DNA of 64,000 bases. It comes from Pseudofrankia inefficax. Lineage in GTDB: Bacteria; Actinomycetota; Actinomycetes; Frankiales; Frankiaceae. Both the position numbers and the translations under genes were made by a program. The notes beneath the pieces are model-generated. The model saw only the letters and a list, made by a program, of their open reading frames with translations. It was not told where the DNA came from and did no database searches. Below, one piece after another: positions 1-8,385 of the stretch; position 1 is the stretch's first letter, and each line of letters starts with the position of its first letter. The DNA is taken from positions 4,588,001-4,652,000 of the forward strand of contig NC_014666.1 in NCBI RefSeq assembly GCF_000166135.1. Reading direction: 5' to 3'.

Positions 1-1425
1 GAGGGTCGGGACGCGCTGCAGGGAGTCGCGGCCGATGTCGAAGATGACCGAGTCCCAGCTCGCCGCGGCGACCTGCTGCGGGTACTTGGCGAGGCAGCGG
101 CCGCGGAAGTAGGCCCTGGTGTCCTCGGGTGGCTCCGTCATGGCCCGGGTGACGTCGTCCTCGGTGAGGAGCCGTTCCATCCGGCCGCGGGCGACGAGGC
201 GGTTGTAGAGGCCCTTGTCGAGGCGGACGTCGTGGTACTGGAGGTCGACGAGCTGGAGCCGGGGGTCGTTCCAGGGCAGGTTGTCCCTGGTCCGGTAGCC
301 CTCGGCGATGGAGAGCTTGGCGACCCAGTCGAGCTCGCGGGCGCAGCTCATCGGGTCCTGCTCGAGGCGGGTCAGGACCGACTCCCAGCGGGTGAGGATG
401 TCGGTGGTCTGGGCGTCCGCGTCGGCGCCGAACCGGTCCTCGACGTACTTGCGGGCCTGCTCCAGGTACTCCATCTGCAGCTGGATGGCGGTCATCTTGC
501 GGCCGTCGCGCAGGGTTACCTGGTGGCGCAGCGTTGGGTCGTGGGAGATCGCGCGCAGCGAGGCGACCGGCATGTCGACCGAGAGGTCGACGGTGAACCA
601 GCTGTCCTCGATCATCGACAGGACGAGGGCGGTGGTGCCGACCTTGAGGTAGGTGGCGATCTCGCTCATGTTGGCGTCGCCGATGATGACGTGCAGCCGG
701 CGGTACTTCTCGGGGTCGGCGTGCGGCTCGTCGCGGGTGTTGATGATGGGCCGCTTGAGCGTCGTCTCGAGGCCGACCTCGACCTCGAAGAAGTCGGCGC
801 GCTGGGAGATCTGGTAGCCGGCGGTGCGCCCGTCGACGCCGACGCCGACGCGGCCGGCACCGCAGTAGACCTGGCGGGTCACGAAGAACGGCGTCAGGTG
901 GCGGACGATCTCCCCGAACGGGGTGGAGCGGGCCATCAGGTAGTTCTCGTGGCAGCCGTACGAGACGCCCTTGTTGTCGGTGTTGTTCTTGTACAGGTTG
1001 ACCGGGTGGCTGCCGGGGACCTGCAGGGCGCGCCGGGCCGCCTCGGCCATGACCCGCTCGCCGGCCTTGTCCCACAGCACGACGTCCCGGGGGTTGGTGA
1101 CCTCGGGGGCGGAGAACTCGGGGTGGGCGTGGTCGACGTAGAACCGGGCGCCGTTGGTCAGGATGAGGTTCGCGAGGCCGAGGTCGTCCTCGTTCGCGGG
1201 GGCGCTGGGGTCGACGATGGGTTCCCGGGGCGTCTCGAAGCCCCGGGCGTCCCGCAGCGGCGACTCCTCCTCGAAGTCCCATCTGGCCCGGCTGCCGCCG
1301 CTGGCCGTGCGATTGGCGTAGGAGTTCACCACCAACGACGAGGCCAGCATCTGGTTGGTGTTGGGCTGGCCAGGCACCGAGACCCCGTACTCGGTCTCGA
1401 CTCCCATGATCCGGCGAACGCTCAC
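1..1425 (-). CDS. dop: Dop, Pup deamidase/depupylase (3' end cut by window edge)
   Basis: Dop converts the C-terminal Gln of Pup to Glu and removes Pup from tagged proteins. The protein opens with [14 protein letters not shown]; the MGVETEYG segment carries the ATP/Mg-binding Glu typical of the Dop/PafA ligase-like fold. Later blocks ([10 protein letters not shown] near residue 20, [17 protein letters not shown] at the visible end) match Dop rather than PafA. 475 codons are visible and Dop is about 500 residues, so only the C-terminus is missing. I start at GTG 1425 because a TACGCT -10 box ends 6 bases upstream, giving a leaderless mRNA; ATG 1407 is the alternative. arc lies upstream on the same strand. 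pup and the 20S subunit genes are expected beyond base 1, by analogy with other actinobacteria. Confidence 0.93.
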   Translation of the reverse strand, partial: MSVRRIMGVETEYGVSVPGQPNTNQMLASSLVVNSYANRTASGGSRARWDFEEESPLRDARGFETPREPIVDPSAPANEDDLGLANLILTNGARFYVDHAHPEFSAPEVTNPRDVVLWDKAGERVMAEAARRALQVPGSHPVNLYKNNTDNKGVSYGCHENYLMARSTPFGEIVRHLTPFFVTRQVYCGAGRVGVGVDGRTAGYQISQRADFFEVEVGLETTLKRPIINTRDEPHADPEKYRRLHVIIGDANMSEIATYLKVGTTALVLSMIEDSWFTVDLSVDMPVASLRAISHDPTLRHQVTLRDGRKMTAIQLQMEYLEQARKYVEDRFGADADAQTTDILTRWESVLTRLEQDPMSCARELDWVAKLSIAEGYRTRDNLPWNDPRLQLVDLQYHDVRLDKGLYNRLVARGRMERLLTEDDVTRAMTEPPEDTRAYFRGRCLAKYPQQVAAASWDSVIFDIGRDSLQRVPTL

Positions 1426-1431
1426 TCCCTC

Positions 1432-1437
1432 AGCGTA
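1432..1437 (-). promoter_or_regulatory. -10 box of a leaderless dop promoter
   Basis: On the minus strand TACGCT is followed by GAGGGA and then the GTG start of dop. A 6-base gap from -10 to start codon places the transcription start on the start codon itself. Confidence 0.55.
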
Positions 1438-1932
1438 GGCGGTCAGGCGCCACTTGGACGCCCGGACGGGACCGTTGTTCCTCTGTCGCTGGTTCGCTCT
1501 GTTTCTGGTTCGCTCCGTCCGGGCGCGGCGCTCCGCGGCCGTCCTCGCCTGGCGCCGACCTCCCAGATCGACTTCGTCGATCCGGCAGGGACCCTGCGGA
1601 CGACCACTCCGCGCCGCATCCTCCTCCGCTGTGACATCGGTTCGCTCCGTCCGGGCGCGGCGCTACGGCCCCTCACTCGCTTCGCTCCCGAGGGACCTCC
1701 GCGCCGCGTCCTCCTCCGCTCACGTGCCCTCCGGCGACCTCCGCTGCGGCTCGCCCACGTCGCTTCGCTCGTGGGCGTGCCTCCGCGCAGGCACGCCTCC
1801 GGGCCGCACGGTCGCCCGCCGCTGCACGTCACCCACCCGCCGGAACCTCCTCCGGGGGTGTCCCTCGCTCCGCTCGGAGACAGCGATCTGGCCCCTAGCA
1901 CCTGGCGAGCGAGCAACTGGCCGCAACGGCCG
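1438..1932. repeat. Intergenic block of direct repeats and hairpins between arc and dop
   Basis: About 500 bases without a credible gene. A 26-base perfect direct repeat beginning GGTTCGCTCCGTCC lies at 1507-1532 and 1639-1664. A second near-repeat (CGCGCCGCrTCCTCCTCCGCT) ends at 1630 and 1720. Two adjacent perfect hairpins follow: 1752-1777 (stem CGCCCACG, loop TCGCTTCGCT) and 1775-1796 (stem GCGTGCCT). Open frames here are Arg/Ser/Pro-rich products of GC-rich sequence. Confidence 0.7.
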
Positions 1933-1967
1933 AAAAGCCGGCCTCCCCGGTGGGGAGAGGCCGGCTT
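1933..1967 (-). terminator. Rho-independent terminator after arc
   Basis: An 11-bp perfect stem, AAGCCGGCCTC (1935-1945) and GAGGCCGGCTT (1957-1967), encloses an 11-base loop. Read on the minus strand the stem ends in TTTT. It lies 17 bases past the arc stop codon. Confidence 0.8.
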
Positions 1968-1983
1968 CGCGGTCTTGGCTGTC

Positions 1984-3792
1984 TTACAGGTACTGGCCGG
2001 TGTTGGCGATGGTGTCGATGGAGCGGCCGGCCTCGGTGCCCTTGGTGCCGGTGACGAGCGTGCGGATGTAGACGATCCGCTCGCCCTTCTTGCCCGAGAT
2101 GCGGGCCCAGTCGTCAGGGTTGGTCGTGTTCGGGAGGTCCTCGTTCTCCTTGAACTCGTCCAGGCAGGCCTGCATGAGGTGCTGCATCCGGATTCCCTTG
2201 GCGCCGCCCTCGATGAACTCCTTGACGGCCATCTTCTTGGCCCGGGCCACGATGTTCTCGATCATGGCCCCGGAGTTGAAGTCCTTGAAGTACAGGACTT
2301 CCTTGTCGCCGTTGGCGTAGGTGACCTCGAGGAAGCGGTTGTCCTCGCTCTCGGAGTACATCCGCTCGACGGTCCGCTGGATCATCGCCTGGACGGTGGC
2401 CTCGCGGTTCTGGCCGTTCTCGGCGAGGTCGTCCGGGTGCAGCGGGAGCTCGGCGAGGACGTACTTGGCGAAGATGTCCTTCGCCGCCTCGGCGTCGGGC
2501 CGCTCGACCTTGATCTTCACGTCGAGCCTGCCGGGTCGCAGGATCGCCGGGTCGATCATGTCCTCGCGGTTGGAGGCGCCGATGACGATGACGTTCTCCA
2601 GGAGCTCCACGCCGTCGATCTCGGCGAGCAGCTGCGGGACGATCGTGTTCTCGACGTCGGAGGACACGCCCGAACCGCGGGTGCGGAAGATCGAGTCCAT
2701 CTCGTCGAAGAACACGATGACCGGCATGCCCTCGGACGCCTTCTCGCGCGCCCGCTGGAAGACCAGCCTGATCTGCCGCTCGGTCTCGCCGACGTACTTG
2801 TTGAGCAGCTCGGGGCCCTTGATGTTGAGGAAGAACGCCCGGCCCGAGCTGCCGCCCTGCAACGCCTCGACCTTCTTGGCGAGGGAGTTGGCGACGGCCT
2901 TGGCGATGAGCGTCTTGCCGCAGCCGGGCGGGCCGTAGAGCAGCACGCCCTTCGGGGGCTTGAGCTGGTGCTCGACGAAGAGGTCCTTGTGCAGGAACGG
3001 CAGCTCGACGGCGTCCCTGATCATTTCGATCTGGCCCTTGAGGCCGCCGATCTGCTCGTACCCGATGTCGGGGACCTCTTCGAGGACGAGCTCCTCGACC
3101 TCGGACTTGGGGATCCGCTCGAACGCGTAGCCGGATCGCGGCTCGATGAGCAGCGAGTCGCCCGCGCGCACCGGCCCGTCGAGCAGCGGCTGGGCCAGCA
3201 TGACCACGCGCTCCTCGTCGGTGTGCCCGATGACGAGGGCCCGGTCTCCGCTCTCGAGTACCTCCTTGAGCAGCACGATCTCGCCGTGCCGTTCGTAGGC
3301 GCGTATCTCGACGACGTTGAGGGCCTCGTTGAGCATGACCTCCTGGCCTGGCCGCAGTCCGTCGACGTCGACGTTCGGCGACACGGTCACCCGGAGCTTT
3401 CGGCCCTGGGTGAACACGTCGACCGTGCCGTCGTCGTACGGGTGCAGGAAGATCCCGTACCCGCTCGGCGGCTGGGCCAGCCGGTCGACCTCCTCCTTGA
3501 GCGTGACGATCTGGTCACGCGCCTCGCGGAGGGTGGCTACCAGCTTCTCGTTGTGCGCCGAGGCGCTCGCCAGGTCGGACTGGAGCTCCGCCAGACGTTC
3601 CTCGAGTACCCGAACCTGTCGGGGCGACTCGGACAGCCGCCGTCGCAACATGGCCACTTCCTCCTCGAGGAAGGCGACCTGGGTCGTGAGTTCGTGGACT
3701 TCTTTCTGGTACGCCGACGTTCGTGCCGTTTCGGCGTCTCCAGGACGACCCGAGCTCTCATCGGAGCCAGAGCCCGAAAGGGGACCGGACAC
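1984..3792 (-). CDS. arc: ARC/Mpa proteasome-activating AAA+ ATPase
   Basis: Ring ATPase that unfolds pupylated proteins and feeds them to the 20S proteasome. In order: an N-terminal coiled coil (about residues 28-108) that captures Pup, an OB-fold region, Walker A GPPGCGKT, Walker [11 protein letters not shown], and a C-terminus ending GQYL, whose penultimate Tyr is the proteasome-docking residue. I place the start at GTG 3792 (602 aa): on the minus strand a strong GGAGG run lies just upstream, and a TAGTGT -10 box at 3832-3837 would start transcription near 3825. An upstream in-frame GTG at 3828 (614 aa) would lie before that transcription start. dop follows after 560 bases that include a terminator. 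Confidence 0.95.
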   Translation of the reverse strand: MSGPLSGSGSDESSGRPGDAETARTSAYQKEVHELTTQVAFLEEEVAMLRRRLSESPRQVRVLEERLAELQSDLASASAHNEKLVATLREARDQIVTLKEEVDRLAQPPSGYGIFLHPYDDGTVDVFTQGRKLRVTVSPNVDVDGLRPGQEVMLNEALNVVEIRAYERHGEIVLLKEVLESGDRALVIGHTDEERVVMLAQPLLDGPVRAGDSLLIEPRSGYAFERIPKSEVEELVLEEVPDIGYEQIGGLKGQIEMIRDAVELPFLHKDLFVEHQLKPPKGVLLYGPPGCGKTLIAKAVANSLAKKVEALQGGSSGRAFFLNIKGPELLNKYVGETERQIRLVFQRAREKASEGMPVIVFFDEMDSIFRTRGSGVSSDVENTIVPQLLAEIDGVELLENVIVIGASNREDMIDPAILRPGRLDVKIKVERPDAEAAKDIFAKYVLAELPLHPDDLAENGQNREATVQAMIQRTVERMYSESEDNRFLEVTYANGDKEVLYFKDFNSGAMIENIVARAKKMAVKEFIEGGAKGIRMQHLMQACLDEFKENEDLPNTTNPDDWARISGKKGERIVYIRTLVTGTKGTEAGRSIDTIANTGQYL

Positions 3793-3831
3793 CGCGCCTC
3801 CACCTCCCCCGTGCTGACCGGGACGCACCCA

Positions 3832-3837
3832 ACACTA
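3832..3837 (-). promoter_or_regulatory. -10 box upstream of arc
   Basis: TAGTGT on the minus strand, with transcription expected near 3825. This leaves a short leader containing the GGAGG that supports the 3792 start. Confidence 0.4.
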
Positions 3838-3903
3838 CCGTTGTGACCGCTGCTTTCAGGCAAGGTCCGCAAGGACGGCCCGGCTTGGCCGTAAACAGCG
3901 GGT

Positions 3904-3909
3904 TACGGT
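3904..3909 (+). promoter_or_regulatory. -10 box of a leaderless ferredoxin promoter
   Basis: TACGGT, then GCCATG, then GTG 3916. The 6-base spacing points to GTG 3916 rather than ATG 3913 as the true start. Confidence 0.5.
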
Positions 3910-3915
3910 GCCATG

Positions 3916-4233
3916 GTGACAGACGATCGGAGCGGCGTGGCAACTCCAGCGAACTCCAGTGTTTCGGGTGGACTCCGGGTCCGGGTCGACCAGGCCGCGT
4001 GCACCGGTGACGGTCTGTGCGTGACGCGTGCGCCGTCCGTGTTCGAGCACGACATCGACGGCCTGGCGTATGTGAAGACCGACACGGGTGAGCTGCTGAC
4101 GCAGCCCGGCGCCAGGGTGATCGTGCCGCTGCCGCTGCTGGACGCGGTGATCGACGCCGCCGACGAGTGCCCCGGTGACTGCATCTACGTCGAGCGCCCC
4201 GACGGCACGCTGGAGGCCGGCCCTGGGTCGTGA
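3916..4233 (+). CDS. Small [3Fe-4S]/[4Fe-4S] ferredoxin
   Basis: A 105-residue single-cluster ferredoxin, probably a soluble electron carrier. The cluster motif is ACTGDGLC early in the protein and DECPGDC near the end. The first block has the CxxDxxC-like spacing in which the middle Cys is replaced by Asp, typical of actinobacterial ferredoxins that carry a 3Fe-4S (or convertible 4Fe-4S) cluster and often serve P450s or other oxygenases. No P450 is nearby, so the partner is unknown. The gene is divergent from arc. The start at GTG 3916 is set by the -10 box; ATG 3913 adds one residue. Confidence 0.85.
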   Translation: MTDDRSGVATPANSSVSGGLRVRVDQAACTGDGLCVTRAPSVFEHDIDGLAYVKTDTGELLTQPGARVIVPLPLLDAVIDAADECPGDCIYVERPDGTLEAGPGS

Positions 4234-4329
4234 CCCGAGGGTCTCCCGGCCCCGGGCGGCGGCCGGCCGCCCCGGGCCGCTGGGCCCGGGCAGGGGACGT
4301 CCGCGTGTCGGGGTGGCCGGCATGAGTCT

Positions 4330-5493
4330 CTACTCTGCCGTGGCAGGTGTTCCGCCGCCATCCGAGTCCGCGGCGGCCTGGATGACCGCCGGGGCGGACG
4401 CGGCCAGGGTGTCGAGCGGTTCGGCGCCGGCGGGTCGCGGCGCGGCGGTCGGCGTGTCCACGGCGTCCGTGGCGGGCTGGCCGGAGGCCTCGGGGCCGAC
4501 GGCGTCAGCGCTGGGGGTGTCGGTCTCGCCGTGGGCGCCCTTGGCGGGACGCCGCCGCCGCGGCGGCGCGGTGACGCCGTCGGCGAGCCTGCGGGCGGTG
4601 ACCAGGAAGCCGGTGTGGCCGACCATCCGGTGCTCCGGGCGGACCGCGAGCCCGTCGAGGTGCCAGTCGCGCAGCATCGTCTCGAAGGCGTGGGGCTCCG
4701 CGAACGCGCCGTGCTCGCGCAGCGCCTCGCAGGTGCGTGACAGCTGGGTCGCGGTGGCGACGTAGGCGCACAGCACGCCGCCGGCGACGAGCGCCGCCGC
4801 GGCCGTGGGCAGCACCTCCCACGGGGCGAGCATGTCGAGCACGACCCGGTCCATGTCGGTCTCGGTCGACTCGGCGAGGTCGCCGACGTACAGCCGGTGG
4901 GCGGGGTGCGGGCCGCCGAAGAAGGTCTCGATGTTGCGCTGGGCGACGGCGGCGAAGTCGTCCCGCCGTTCGTAGGAGACCAGCAGGCCGCGCTCGCCGA
5001 CGGCGCGCAGCAGCGAGCAGGCGAGCGCCCCGGAGCCGACCCCCGCCTCGAGCACCCGCGCCCCGGGGAAGATGTCGGCATAGCCGACGATCATCGCCGC
5101 GTCCTTCGGATAGACGACGGCGGCGCCGCGCGGCATCGCCAGCACGAAGTCGGCGAGCAGCGGCCGCAGCGCGAGGTACGGGGTCTTCCCGGTGGAGCTG
5201 ACGACGATGCCCTCGGGCTGGCCGAGGAGCTCGTCGTGGGCGACGGCGCCGCGGTGGGTGTGGAACTGCTTGCCGGGCTCCAGCACGACGGTGTGCTTGC
5301 GGCCTTTGGGGTCGGTGAGCTGTACCCGGTCCCCCTTGGTGAACGGCCCCCGCCGTCGCGCCGCCTCCCCCGTCGCGGGCGGGATGGCCGGCTCGGCCGC
5401 CCCCTCCGGGTGCTCGTCGAGGGCGCGGTCGATCTCGTCGGGGGTCACGCTTTCCGGGGTCCTTCCAGGCAGGTGGGAGTCCCGGGTGGCCAC
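4330..5493 (-). CDS. trmI: tRNA (adenine-N1)-methyltransferase TrmI
   Basis: SAM-dependent enzyme that makes m1A58 in the T-loop of tRNAs. The family N-terminal domain (FTKGDRVQLTDPKGRKH) is followed by a Rossmann methyltransferase fold with SAM motif VLEAGVGSGALA and the acidic motif VVLDMLAPWE. At 387 residues it is about 100 longer than the usual ~280. The excess is an Ala/Pro-rich, probably disordered C-terminal tail after LVTARRLADG, plus a short N-terminal extension. The start is GTG 5493. Its place beside arc/dop and a RecB-like nuclease matches the M. tuberculosis Rv2112c-Rv2119 neighbourhood from memory. Confidence 0.93.
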   Translation of the reverse strand: MATRDSHLPGRTPESVTPDEIDRALDEHPEGAAEPAIPPATGEAARRRGPFTKGDRVQLTDPKGRKHTVVLEPGKQFHTHRGAVAHDELLGQPEGIVVSSTGKTPYLALRPLLADFVLAMPRGAAVVYPKDAAMIVGYADIFPGARVLEAGVGSGALACSLLRAVGERGLLVSYERRDDFAAVAQRNIETFFGGPHPAHRLYVGDLAESTETDMDRVVLDMLAPWEVLPTAAAALVAGGVLCAYVATATQLSRTCEALREHGAFAEPHAFETMLRDWHLDGLAVRPEHRMVGHTGFLVTARRLADGVTAPPRRRRPAKGAHGETDTPSADAVGPEASGQPATDAVDTPTAAPRPAGAEPLDTLAASAPAVIQAAADSDGGGTPATAE

Positions 5494-5671
5494 CGGCCGG
5501 TCCGGGCGAAGGGCGAACGGCGCGACAGTTCGGGCGTTCGCCGTCTCGGCAGGTTACCGGCTCGCGACGCGCCGCCGTCGCCGCGGAGCAGCCAGCGGGC
5601 CGTCGAGCCGTCGGCACGGCCGCGCTACCGGCAGGCGGGACGTCCGGCGGGCCGCCGGGGCGCGGGTTCCG

Positions 5672-6829
5672 CTACTTGCGGGCCATCCGCGTCGCGGCGC
5701 TGCGGTTGAGGCGCGCGACGAGGTCGACCAGCACGAGCACCCCGACGGGACGGCCGTCCTGGACGACGAGGTACTCGGGGGCCTGGTGGCGCCGGACGTG
5801 CTCAAGCAGCTCCTCGCCGGCGAGGTCGGCGTCGAGGATCATCGTGGGCTCGATGGTCCGGCTGACGTCGGCGATCCCGACCCAGGGCCGGCGGTGCTCG
5901 GGCAGCGCGTCGACGGACGCGCCGTTCATGACCATCTGCGGGTTGCCGGTGGCGTCGACGACCGCGATGGCGGTCGCGCCGGCCTCCTGGGCGGCCCGCA
6001 GCGCCTCCGCGAGCGGCACCGAGCTCTCCACCGGCAGCGTCTTGCGGATCAGCCGGCCGGCGCGCAGCTCGGGCAGCTTCTCCCGCAGGTCGGCGGCGCG
6101 CAGCGACTGGTAGGCGCCGAAACCGACGAACGCGGCCAGCGCCAGCATGTACAGGTTGCTGAAGCTGTTGGCCGGCCGCAGGACCGTGTAGCCGACGATC
6201 GCGGCGGCGACGACGAAGCCGCCGTAGGCGCCGGCCCGCAGCCCGCGCACTCGGTTGCGGGTGACGCCCCAGACGGCGGCGACGACCACCCCTCCGCCGT
6301 CGAGCGGCAGCCCTGGCGCGAGGTTGAGGACGAACAGGCCCAGGTTGAGCAGGCCCAGGTAGAGCAGCACCGCGCCGAGGGAGGTGTGCGCCGAGACTCC
6401 CTGCAGCACGCCGAAGCACACGCCGGCGAGCAGCCCGTTGACGAGCGGCCCGGAGAACGACACGACGAACTGCCGGCTCGCGGTCTGCGGCTCCTTCTCG
6501 TGCTCGGTGAAGCCTGCGAAGCCGTGCACGGTGACCGAGCGGACCCGCAGGCCGAACCGGTCGGCTGTCACCGCGTGCCCGATCTCGTGCAGGATGATCG
6601 AGCCGACGTAGCCGACGGCGGTGATCACCGCCAGCAGCAGGATGTGCGAGTCGCTGGCGTCGGGCAGCTGGTTGCGCTGCCAGTTCTGGGCCAGCGAGGC
6701 GATCAGGATGCCGAAGACGAGGGCGAGCGGCGAGAGGTAGATCGGGACGCCGCGGACCCGCCCGATCCGCAGCCCCGGCGCGCGCGTCGCCGGTGTGTTC
6801 GGGCCCGAAGGGTCCGACTGGTCAACCAT
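5672..6829 (-). CDS. Site-2-type membrane metalloprotease with CBS domains (Rip3-like)
   Basis: Intramembrane zinc protease of family M50 (385 aa). The active site is visible as HEIGH in a membrane helix and LAPGLPLDGG further on. The last ~140 residues form a CBS pair (TLPVESSVPLAEAL, then GRPVGVLVLVDLVAR), as in the SpoIVFB/Rip3 subgroup; CBS modules usually sense adenine nucleotides. Such proteases often cleave anti-sigma factors, but the substrate here is unknown. I start at ATG 6829: a TAGCAT -10 box at 6837-6842 ends 7 bases upstream, so the longer frame from 6889 would lie inside the promoter. It is divergent from the RecB-like gene over 113 bases. Confidence 0.88.
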   Translation of the reverse strand: MVDQSDPSGPNTPATRAPGLRIGRVRGVPIYLSPLALVFGILIASLAQNWQRNQLPDASDSHILLLAVITAVGYVGSIILHEIGHAVTADRFGLRVRSVTVHGFAGFTEHEKEPQTASRQFVVSFSGPLVNGLLAGVCFGVLQGVSAHTSLGAVLLYLGLLNLGLFVLNLAPGLPLDGGGVVVAAVWGVTRNRVRGLRAGAYGGFVVAAAIVGYTVLRPANSFSNLYMLALAAFVGFGAYQSLRAADLREKLPELRAGRLIRKTLPVESSVPLAEALRAAQEAGATAIAVVDATGNPQMVMNGASVDALPEHRRPWVGIADVSRTIEPTMILDADLAGEELLEHVRRHQAPEYLVVQDGRPVGVLVLVDLVARLNRSAATRMARK

Positions 6830-6836
6830 GACCCCG

Positions 6837-6842
6837 ATGCTA
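6837..6842 (-). promoter_or_regulatory. -10 box of a leaderless protease promoter
   Basis: On the minus strand TAGCAT, then CGGGGTC, then ATG 6829. The 7-base spacing predicts a leaderless transcript. Confidence 0.5.
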
Positions 6843-6929
6843 CGGACAGTTTCGAACACAATCCCGCCGCTGCGACGGATCCTTAGCATCCACTCAGCCC
6901 CTGGCGGCCCGTTTGTCGGACCTGGCCCC

Positions 6930-6935
6930 TAGGGT
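6930..6935 (+). promoter_or_regulatory. -10 box of a leaderless RecB-like gene promoter
   Basis: TAGGGT, then CCGTGAC, then ATG 6943. It excludes the upstream in-frame TTG at 6913 as a start. Confidence 0.5.
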
Positions 6936-6942
6936 CCGTGAC

Positions 6943-7986
6943 ATGACGACCACAGCCACCGGCGCCGTACCCCGGGCCGACGGTCAGCCGGCCGACGGTC
7001 AGCCGGCGTCACCCGACGCGGTCGAGGACGCGGCCCTGGGCGCCTCGCCCACCGGCGAGGGGGCCTCGGGCGAGGGTGCCGTGGGCAGCGGGCCGGCCGC
7101 GCCCGGTGACGCGTCGGTGCCGGGCCAGCGGTTCGTCGGGTCGTTGTCGCCGTCCCGGGCGGCCGACTTCGTCAGCTGCCCGCTGAAGTACCGGTTCCGG
7201 GTGGTGGACCGGCTGCCGGAGCCGCCGAGCCCCGCGGCGACCCGGGGGACGATGGTGCACTCGGTGCTGGAGCGGCTGTTCGACCTGCCGCCGGCCGGCC
7301 GGACCCCGGAGGCCGCGGTGGAGCTGCTCCCGGCGGCGTGGGCGGACCTGCTGGCGCGGGAGCCGGAGCTGGCCGCGATGTTCCCCGACGGCGAGGCGCT
7401 GGAGGCGTGGCTGGCGTCGGCCCGGGAGCTGCTGGCCGGCTACTTCGCGCTGGAGGACCCGCGCCGGCTGGCGCCGGCGGCCCGGGAGCTCTACGTCGAG
7501 CACGTGCTCGGTTCGGGGCTGCGGCTGCGCGGCTACGTCGACCGGCTGGACGAGGCGACGACGCCGGACGGCCTGGCGCTGCGGGTCGTCGACTACAAGA
7601 CGGGCCGGTCCCCCGGGCCGGCGTTCGAGGGGACAGCGCTGTTCCAGATGCGGTTCTACGCGCTGCTGCTGTGGCGGATCCGGGGCGTGGTCCCCCGGGA
7701 GCTGCGGCTGTACTACCTCGGGGACCGCACGTGGCTGCGGGTGACGCCCGACGAGTCGGACCTCCTGGCGACCGAGCGGCGGGTGCAGGCGCTGTGGGCG
7801 GCGATCGACCGGGCGCACCGGACCGGTGACTGGCGGGCCACCCCGAGCAAGCTGTGCGGCTGGTGTGACCACCAGTCGCGCTGCCCCGCGTTCGGCGGCA
7901 CGCCGCCGCCGCTGCCGGTGGCCGTGGGTGCCGGCGGCCCGCTGGTCGACGACGCCGACCCGGCCGTGTGCGAGGCGGCGGGCTGA
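6943..7986 (+). CDS. RecB-family PD-(D/E)XK nuclease with Fe-S cysteines
   Basis: Single-domain exonuclease-like protein (347 aa). The nuclease core shows GYVDRLDE followed by VVDYKTG (the D...DxK active site). A conserved Cys in SCPLKYRFR near the N-terminus plus three C-terminal Cys in LCGWCDHQSRC form the 4Fe-4S staple seen in AddB/Cas4-type nucleases. The first ~65 residues are Ala/Gly/Pro-rich and lack a recognisable domain. The biological substrate is not known; a role in DNA repair is inferred from the family. The start at ATG 6943 follows the -10 box. Confidence 0.87.
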   Translation: MTTTATGAVPRADGQPADGQPASPDAVEDAALGASPTGEGASGEGAVGSGPAAPGDASVPGQRFVGSLSPSRAADFVSCPLKYRFRVVDRLPEPPSPAATRGTMVHSVLERLFDLPPAGRTPEAAVELLPAAWADLLAREPELAAMFPDGEALEAWLASARELLAGYFALEDPRRLAPAARELYVEHVLGSGLRLRGYVDRLDEATTPDGLALRVVDYKTGRSPGPAFEGTALFQMRFYALLLWRIRGVVPRELRLYYLGDRTWLRVTPDESDLLATERRVQALWAAIDRAHRTGDWRATPSKLCGWCDHQSRCPAFGGTPPPLPVAVGAGGPLVDDADPAVCEAAG

Positions 7987-8385
7987 CCGCGAGCGCCGGC
8001 AGCTCTTGGGTTGGGTCAGGCACGATACGTAGGTGTCGTGTGCCCTGGACCTGCTCGTCGGAACTGTCCGACGAGCTGCGTTGACTCACGGCTATCACCC
8101 TGAGGGGCGCTTCGCGACCGTCGGTGGCGTCGCGCCGACGCGTGCTGGATCATGCGGGTTGCCCGCTACGGCCGCGCGCGCCCAGAGCCGGGCGGGTGTG
8201 GAGCTTTTGGCGGAATCGGGCACGATGCGTAGATATGGCAGCGTCTCGTCGCACCGGCGCCGGCCGCCGACGGTGACCGTCCAGGCGGCGACCGGCGGCG
8301 GCCGTGGCATCCGTAGGCCAACCAATCGGGAGAGCGGCGCGTCCGACAACCTGGCGGTTCTCGTGTCGGTGGGAAAGGAAGATCG
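7987..8385 (+). promoter_or_regulatory. Leader region of the ABC operon with two near-duplicate promoters
   Basis: The 399-base gap holds two similar promoter-like blocks about 200 bases apart. The first is TTGGGT (8006-8011), 18 bases, TAGGTG (8030-8035). The second is TTGGCG (8207-8212), 17 bases, TAGATA (8230-8235). They share AGCTyTTGG and TCrGGCACGATrCGTAG. A clear ribosome site, GGAAAGGAAG, precedes ATG 8386. Confidence 0.5.

Noticed and set aside
232-3846. Very long open frame on the + strand opposite dop and arc (1204 codons)
   Set aside because: It is the antisense of two well-supported genes. The translation is Gly/Leu/Asp-rich without known motifs, as expected when GC-biased third positions remove stops from the opposite strand.
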